This document shows, piece by piece, positions 15,760-20,325 of a DNA stretch of 20,325 bases. The stretch covers positions 1 through 20,325 of the forward strand of contig DPHE01000099.1 of assembly GCA_003521815.1 (NCBI GenBank). Direction: 5' to 3'. Made by a program: the position numbers and the translations under genes. This DNA comes from Colwellia sp. (lineage in GTDB: Bacteria > Pseudomonadota > Gammaproteobacteria > Enterobacterales > Alteromonadaceae). The notes beneath the pieces are model-generated. The model saw nothing but the letters and a program-made list of their open reading frames with translations. It was not told the DNA's origin and did not search any database. The stretch's first letter is position 1. Each line of letters starts with the position of its first letter.

Positions 15760-15787
15760 ATTATACTGATGCCAAGCCAAAGGTAAA
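15760..15787 (-). promoter_or_regulatory. Promoter of tRNA-Trp
   Basis: On the minus strand, TTTACC (15782-15787) and a perfect TATAAT (15760-15765) are spaced by 16 bases. Transcription would start near 15753, seven bases before the mature tRNA 5' end. Confidence 0.7.
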
Positions 15788-15876
15788 GGATAAAAGGTTA
15801 AAAAGTTTGAATTGTTTAACTGTTCGGCTATTTTATAAGCAAAGGCTATGAGGATTGGTACTCGTTACTGTCTTTG

Positions 15877-17613
15877 TTATTTACTTATTTTCTTCATTTC
15901 ACAAAATCTAAATTTATCAGGATAAGGGTACACGTCTTCATAAATGCCATCAGCAACATTTTTCTGAGATTGCTTCCAGTAGCTTGCCGTTAATAAATCT
16001 TCATGATGAATTTTAAAGGCTTTTAAATATTTAGGGTTAGCAAGTGCGAATGTTCCTAATTCTTCAGGGAACATATCGCCAGGCGCAACTGAATACCAGG
16101 GTTCAGCCGCATAAATTTGCTCTTCAGTTACAGCCACTGGCTTTACTCTAAAATTAACTTCGTTCATGTAAGTGATTTCATCATAATCATAGAAAATTAC
16201 TCTGCCATGTCGGGTAACGCCAAAATTTTTCAACAACATATCACCAGGGAAAATATTGGCAGAAATGAGTTCTTTTATTGCTTGACCATAACTATATAAA
16301 GCCTGTTCTATTTCTTCATCAGTTGCTTTAGCTAAATAAAGATTTAATGGCACCATGCGGCGTTCAATATATAAATGCTTAATAATGAGTAAGTCACCCT
16401 CATAACGAAGCAGTGATGGGGCAACCTTTTGTAACTCTTCTAACACTTCAGTATCAAATCTGTCTTTAGGAAAAGCCACATCAGAGTATTCCATTGTATC
16501 GGCCATTCGGCCCACTCTATCGTGCAGTTTTACTAATCGGTATTTCCCTTTTACATCAGCGCGGGTCATGTTTTTGCTAGGAGAGAATTTATCTTTAATA
16601 ATTTTAAAAACATAAGGGTACGATGGTAGCGTAAATACTGACATCACCATGCCTTTTATTCCAGGTGCTAACGCTAATTTGTCATCACTGTTATCTAGAT
16701 GATTTAAGAAATCACGATAGAATTGGGTTTTACCTTGTTTGTGAAAGCCGATAGCGGAATATAAATCAGCCTTAGTTTTATGAGGAATTAAACTTTGTAA
16801 AAAGTTTACTAGCGCATAAGGATGTAAGCAATCAACAAAGAAATAGGCACGGGCAAAACCAAAAACTACCGCCATATCTTCACCTTTGCTCAATAAAGCA
16901 TCAATATATAAGCCGCCTTCATCATCATTTAATACCGACACAATAAAAGGGGTTTCGCCAGCTGGAGATAATACCCGACCAATTAAATAGGCGCCTTTAT
17001 TACGATAAAAAGTAAAATCTAATATATCAAATTGTAAATCTTCTAGCTTAAAGCGGGTTTTATGGGCTTTACGGCGAAAAGCTCGGATTAAAATATCAAC
17101 GTCAGCACTTAAATCTCTAAAAGGAACCGTGCTTTTGTGAGCATTCATAATGTCGCAAACGGTTTCTTTTAAGCCTTTTATTTCTGGCTTGTAGCTAGTG
17201 TAAATACTTGGTGTCGGCCTTTCATCAAGCCGCTGAGCCGTGCTTTCTACAAAAATATAATCATTATGATAGTACTTACGATGAAACAACAAACAAAACA
17301 CTGAGTTATAAAAAGTTTCAGCTAGCTCTGGCTGCATGTGGTCGGCGAGTAACTCAATATAGTTTTGTTTAATTTGCAGCCATAAACTGTCATCAAGCGA
17401 GTCAATTAAAAAATCTTGTTTGATGGTTTCATAGGTTTCTTTCACCCTTTCTTCATAAAAAGTGGTTCGTGCTTTAGCCGCTTTTTGTACCTCACTCCAC
17501 TGGGATTTATGAAAGCGTTGTTGGGCTGATTTGGTTATTTCTATAAATAGGTGAATATGGCGATCGAAGCCATCGATAATAGTGTTGGCTATGTCGCCAG
17601 CGAGATTGTTCAT
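15877..17613 (-). CDS. aceK: Isocitrate dehydrogenase kinase/phosphatase
   Basis: A 578-residue bifunctional enzyme, the same length as E. coli AceK. It phosphorylates isocitrate dehydrogenase to divert carbon into the glyoxylate bypass, and reverses this. Kinase-like residues line up one position after the E. coli numbering: Lys337 in YVFKIIKD, Asp372 in GRMADTMEYSD, Asp458 in FPGDMLLKNFG, Asn463, and Asp476 in IFYDYDE. The regulatory N-terminal half contains NSVFCLLFHRKYYHNDYIF and NDDEGGLYIDALLSKGEDM. The ATP-loop segment APGIKGMVMSVFTLPSYPYV is intact. In enterobacteria aceK ends the aceBAK operon; here no glyoxylate-cycle gene is beside it. It lies between tRNA-Trp and the divergent queA gene, so it must have its own promoter in 17614-17872, which I cannot place. 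Confidence 0.97.
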   Translation of the reverse strand: MNNLAGDIANTIIDGFDRHIHLFIEITKSAQQRFHKSQWSEVQKAAKARTTFYEERVKETYETIKQDFLIDSLDDSLWLQIKQNYIELLADHMQPELAETFYNSVFCLLFHRKYYHNDYIFVESTAQRLDERPTPSIYTSYKPEIKGLKETVCDIMNAHKSTVPFRDLSADVDILIRAFRRKAHKTRFKLEDLQFDILDFTFYRNKGAYLIGRVLSPAGETPFIVSVLNDDEGGLYIDALLSKGEDMAVVFGFARAYFFVDCLHPYALVNFLQSLIPHKTKADLYSAIGFHKQGKTQFYRDFLNHLDNSDDKLALAPGIKGMVMSVFTLPSYPYVFKIIKDKFSPSKNMTRADVKGKYRLVKLHDRVGRMADTMEYSDVAFPKDRFDTEVLEELQKVAPSLLRYEGDLLIIKHLYIERRMVPLNLYLAKATDEEIEQALYSYGQAIKELISANIFPGDMLLKNFGVTRHGRVIFYDYDEITYMNEVNFRVKPVAVTEEQIYAAEPWYSVAPGDMFPEELGTFALANPKYLKAFKIHHEDLLTASYWKQSQKNVADGIYEDVYPYPDKFRFCEMKKISK

Positions 17614-17872
17614 AAAGGCCTACTAACTAAAGGGTTTTTCTGAGTTTAAAAGCATACTCTAAAATAATGACTAAGCGAGATTTTATCTAAAAATTTGTTC
17701 AATACTGATTATAACTAGTAATAATATCAAATTATCAACGTCTCAACAGATCTTTATCCAAGTAAATTTTCTTATTTAGCTTGCTATCAAAGGCTTCGGA
17801 CTCTAAGATTACGCGTTTTTATTATACTATTTTCTTTCTTTCATAACAAACAAGGCTCTTCTTAATATAATC

Positions 17873-18940
17873 ATGCGTGTATCTGATTTTTCTTTCCATT
17901 TACCTACTGAGCTTATTGCTCGTTTTCCTAAAGCTAATCGTACAGGTAGTCGATTAATGTTGCTTGAAGGTGATTCCGGTGCAATAACTGATCTTGGTTT
18001 TAAAGATATTCTAGCGCAATTAAATGCTGGAGATTTAATGGTCTTTAACAATACTCGTGTTATTCCTGCGCGTATGTTTGGGCAAAAATCTACAGGTGGG
18101 AAAATTGAAGTATTGGTTGAGCGTTTAATCGATAAAAATACTGTACTGGCTCATATTCGTTCTAGCAAATCACCGAGAATAGGTGCAGAGTTGTTGCTTG
18201 AAGGTACAGCTAAAGCAACAATGGTCGCGCGTCATGGTGCTTTGTTTGAACTAAATTTTCAGGGCGAAAAATCAGTACTTTCAATATTAGATGATATTGG
18301 TCATATGCCACTACCTCCTTATATAGACAGACCCGATGAAGATAGTGACCGTGAGCGCTATCAAACGGTATACAATGAAAAACCAGGTGCTGTGGCTGCA
18401 CCTACAGCAGGTTTACATTTTGATGATGCATTACTTGATCAAATTAAAAGTAAAGGTGTTGAATTAGCTTTTGTTACCTTACATGTTGGTGCAGGTACTT
18501 TTCAGCCAGTAAAGGTTGATGAAATTGCTGATCACATTATGCATGCTGAATATGTTGAAGTGTCACCTGAGGTGATTGAGCAAATCAAAAAGACTAAAAC
18601 TAATGGTGGACGAGTTGTGGCAGTTGGCACTACCTCTGTTCGTTCGCTAGAAAGCGCAGCTAAATCTGCTGAAGTGGCAGGTAAAGAATTAACAGCTTTT
18701 TATGGTGATACCGATATTTTTATCACGCCAGGATATGAATTTAAATTAGTAGACGCCTTGTTAACGAATTTTCATTTATCAGAATCCACATTATTAATGC
18801 TGGTTAGTGCTTTTTCGGGTTATGACAATATTATGAATGCTTATCATCATGCTATTCGTGAGCAATATCGATTTTTTAGTTATGGTGATGCAATGTTTCT
18901 TACTAAACAAGCGTTAACTAAGAAAAGTAGTGCTTCCTAG
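17873..18940 (+). CDS. queA: S-adenosylmethionine:tRNA ribosyltransferase-isomerase
   Basis: A 355-residue enzyme (E. coli 356) that transfers and isomerises the ribose of AdoMet onto 7-aminomethyl-7-deazaguanine in tRNA, giving epoxyqueuosine. The N-terminus MRVSDFSFHLPTELIARFP is canonical. Other signatures are MVFNNTRVIPAR, the catalytic region MPLPPYIDRPDEDSDRERYQ, EKPGAVAAPTAGLHF, TLHVGAGTFQPV and LLTNFHLSESTLLMLVSAF. The start shows no strong Shine-Dalgarno sequence. tgt follows after 56 bases on the same strand, the usual queA-tgt order, so the two should be co-transcribed. A TATACT hexamer at 17823-17828 may be the -10, but no good -35 accompanies it. Confidence 0.97.
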   Translation: MRVSDFSFHLPTELIARFPKANRTGSRLMLLEGDSGAITDLGFKDILAQLNAGDLMVFNNTRVIPARMFGQKSTGGKIEVLVERLIDKNTVLAHIRSSKSPRIGAELLLEGTAKATMVARHGALFELNFQGEKSVLSILDDIGHMPLPPYIDRPDEDSDRERYQTVYNEKPGAVAAPTAGLHFDDALLDQIKSKGVELAFVTLHVGAGTFQPVKVDEIADHIMHAEYVEVSPEVIEQIKKTKTNGGRVVAVGTTSVRSLESAAKSAEVAGKELTAFYGDTDIFITPGYEFKLVDALLTNFHLSESTLLMLVSAFSGYDNIMNAYHHAIREQYRFFSYGDAMFLTKQALTKKSSAS

Positions 18941-18996
18941 TTAAAAACGTTACCAGTACACCAACCATCAGCCTGTTTCGCTGTTAGGAAAATTTT

Positions 18997-20130
18997 ATGG
19001 ACACTAAAATGAAATATGAATTAATTAACACTGACGGTAAAGCCCGTCGTGGTCGTTTGACCTTTGCGCGTGGTGTGGTTGAAACTCCGGCGTTTATGCC
19101 TGTAGGAACTTATGGCACAGTAAAGGGAATGAAATCAGAAGAAGTAGAAGCCACAGGTGCCCACATTATTTTGGGTAATACCTTTCATTTAATGTTACGT
19201 CCCGGTACCGATATTATCGAACAGCATGGCGGTTTACATGGGTTTATGAATTGGGATAAGCCTATTTTAACGGACTCAGGTGGTTTTCAAGTATTCAGCT
19301 TAGGTAAAATGCGCAAAATTACTGAAGAAGGTGTCCGCTTTAGCTCGCCAGTCAATGGTGAGAAAATTATGCTAACACCTGAGCGCTCTATGGAAGTACA
19401 GCGTAAACTAGGCTCAGATGTTGTGATGATTTTTGATGAATGTACGCCACATCCAGCAACACATAAAGAATCACAAGACTCCATGGAATTATCACTTCGT
19501 TGGGCACAGCGCTCAAAAGATGCACATGGCGATAACCCTTCAGCACTCTTTGGTATAGTGCAAGGCGGCATGTATGAAGATTTACGTGAAGTGTCTGTTA
19601 ATGGTTTAAAAGCGATTGATTTTGATGGTTATGCTATTGGCGGTCTATCGGTAGGTGAGCCGAAAGAAGATATGATTCGCATATTAGATCACACAGCACC
19701 CTTGATTCCCAAAAATAAACCCCGATACTTGATGGGAGTGGGAAAACCAGAAGACTTAGTTGAAGGTGTGCGCCGGGGTATCGATATGTTTGATTGTGTC
19801 ATGCCAACGCGTAACGCCCGTAATGGCCATTTATTCGTTAGTACGGGTGTGGTTAAAATCAGAAATGCGTGTAATAAAACGGATACTGGACCGCTAGATT
19901 CAACTTGTGACTGTTATACATGTAAAAATTATTCACGCGCTTATTTACATCATTTAGATAAATGTAAAGAAATTTTAGGTTCGCAATTAAATACCTTGCA
20001 TAATTTACATTTTTATCAAAAAATAATGCAAGGTTTGCGTGATGCTATCGAGCAAGGTAAGTTAGACGACTTTGTTGCAAAGTTTTATGCGTTACGTGAT
20101 TTACCTGTACCTGAATTAAAAAATAGTTAA
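18997..20130 (+). CDS. tgt: tRNA-guanine transglycosylase
   Basis: A 377-residue enzyme that exchanges guanine-34 for preQ1 in tRNAs with GUN anticodons, two steps before queuosine. Asp93 in LTDSGGFQVF is the general base, and Asp266 in GIDMFDCVMPTRNARNG is the nucleophile. The zinc site is Cys304, Cys306, Cys309 and His335. These residues are offset by two from E. coli Tgt. The substrate loop GLSVGEPKEDM is present. AGGA about 9 bases before the ATG supports the start. It forms a unit with queA. In many gammaproteobacteria yajC-secD-secF follow, but the window ends 195 bases later with no further gene. Confidence 0.97.
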   Translation: MDTKMKYELINTDGKARRGRLTFARGVVETPAFMPVGTYGTVKGMKSEEVEATGAHIILGNTFHLMLRPGTDIIEQHGGLHGFMNWDKPILTDSGGFQVFSLGKMRKITEEGVRFSSPVNGEKIMLTPERSMEVQRKLGSDVVMIFDECTPHPATHKESQDSMELSLRWAQRSKDAHGDNPSALFGIVQGGMYEDLREVSVNGLKAIDFDGYAIGGLSVGEPKEDMIRILDHTAPLIPKNKPRYLMGVGKPEDLVEGVRRGIDMFDCVMPTRNARNGHLFVSTGVVKIRNACNKTDTGPLDSTCDCYTCKNYSRAYLHHLDKCKEILGSQLNTLHNLHFYQKIMQGLRDAIEQGKLDDFVAKFYALRDLPVPELKNS

Positions 20131-20227
20131 CCGCTGTAAAGTCTAAGTTTACGTAGAAAATAATGAATGCACTTGAAAAATACAGTAATTTGAAAATTTG
20201 CTGTTATTTGGTTAAATTTACAAAAAC

Positions 20228-20255
20228 GTACTGATTTGACATGAGTCAATAAGTA
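20228..20255. repeat. Imperfect hairpin downstream of tgt
   Basis: TTGAC-ATGA-GTCAA (20236-20249) is a perfect 5-bp inverted repeat extended by outer GTACT and AGTAC arms with a one-base bulge. It lies about 100 bases after the tgt stop. No T tract follows, so it is more likely an operator or promoter-linked site for the next gene than a terminator. Confidence 0.4.
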
Positions 20256-20304
20256 CATTTAACACCTAAATTAAATTGAATAGCAATAAAGTAGTATAGA
20301 GTTC

Positions 20305-20325
20305 TAATTAAAATTAAAATTAAAA
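20305..20325. repeat. Tandem ATTAAA hexamers at the right edge
   Basis: Three or more copies of a 6-bp ATTAAA unit run to the last base of the window. The array may continue beyond it. It lies where the promoter or leader of the next gene would be. Confidence 0.6.

Noticed and set aside
15599..15851. Open frames through the tRNA-Trp gene on both strands (holD extension on -, a 60-codon frame on +)
   Set aside because: The DNA is explained by a complete tRNA and its promoter; neither peptide looks protein-like.
17827..18051. 74-codon minus-strand frame at the start of queA, and others inside queA and tgt
   Set aside because: Antisense shadows of strongly conserved genes.
1..20325. CRISPR array, integrase, transposase, toxin-antitoxin or defence cassette
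   Set aside because: I looked for regularly spaced repeats, for transposase or integrase motifs and for paired small genes; none can be supported from the sequence.

Overview
The window is an AT-rich piece of a marine gammaproteobacterial chromosome. The protein sequences and gene set fit Alteromonadales, most likely Colwellia or a close relative; this is an inference from protein similarity as I remember it, with no database search. Most genes match the E. coli 99-100 min neighbourhood: ytjB/smp divergent from serB, radA on the serB strand, a yjjV-type tatD, prfC, and holD-rimI. At the right edge is the queA-tgt tRNA-modification pair.

Layout. 1-180: the 3' end of metH (+) with a strong terminator. 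311-646: a short hibernation factor (-). 955-2795: a badly decayed dipeptidyl peptidase IV pseudogene (-) ending at a bidirectional terminator. 3038-4429: a divergent radA (-) with a near-consensus LexA/SOS box upstream. 4692-6110: an aldehyde dehydrogenase (-) with a 28-bp palindrome upstream. 6549-7138 (+): a broken small membrane-protein ORF and an unrecognised 107-aa protein. 7266-7472: a cold-shock protein (+) with a hairpin in front. 7907-9671: the divergent serB/ytjB pair. 9654-14279: tatD, argS and prfC (-), with a roughly 106-bp imperfect palindrome between argS and prfC. 14692-15746: tRNA-Trp, holD and rimI (-), probably one transcript. 15877-17613: aceK alone (-). 17873-20130: queA-tgt (+).

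The housekeeping blocks on the right cover translation (argS, prfC, tRNA-Trp, rimI), replication (holD), the glyoxylate branch switch (aceK) and queuosine synthesis (queA, tgt). The accessory-looking part is about 0.7-7.5 kb. There the usual serB-radA adjacency is broken by an aldehyde dehydrogenase, a cold-shock gene, an unknown gene and long non-coding stretches, with a dead peptidase gene on the far side of radA. The radA copy differs from the usual gammaproteobacterial form (a shortened zinc finger and many substitutions) and probably has SOS control. I see no complete mobile element, CRISPR array or obvious defence system. The best candidates for something new are the SOS-linked variant RadA and the small membrane ORF/unknown-protein pair at 6.5-7.1 kb.
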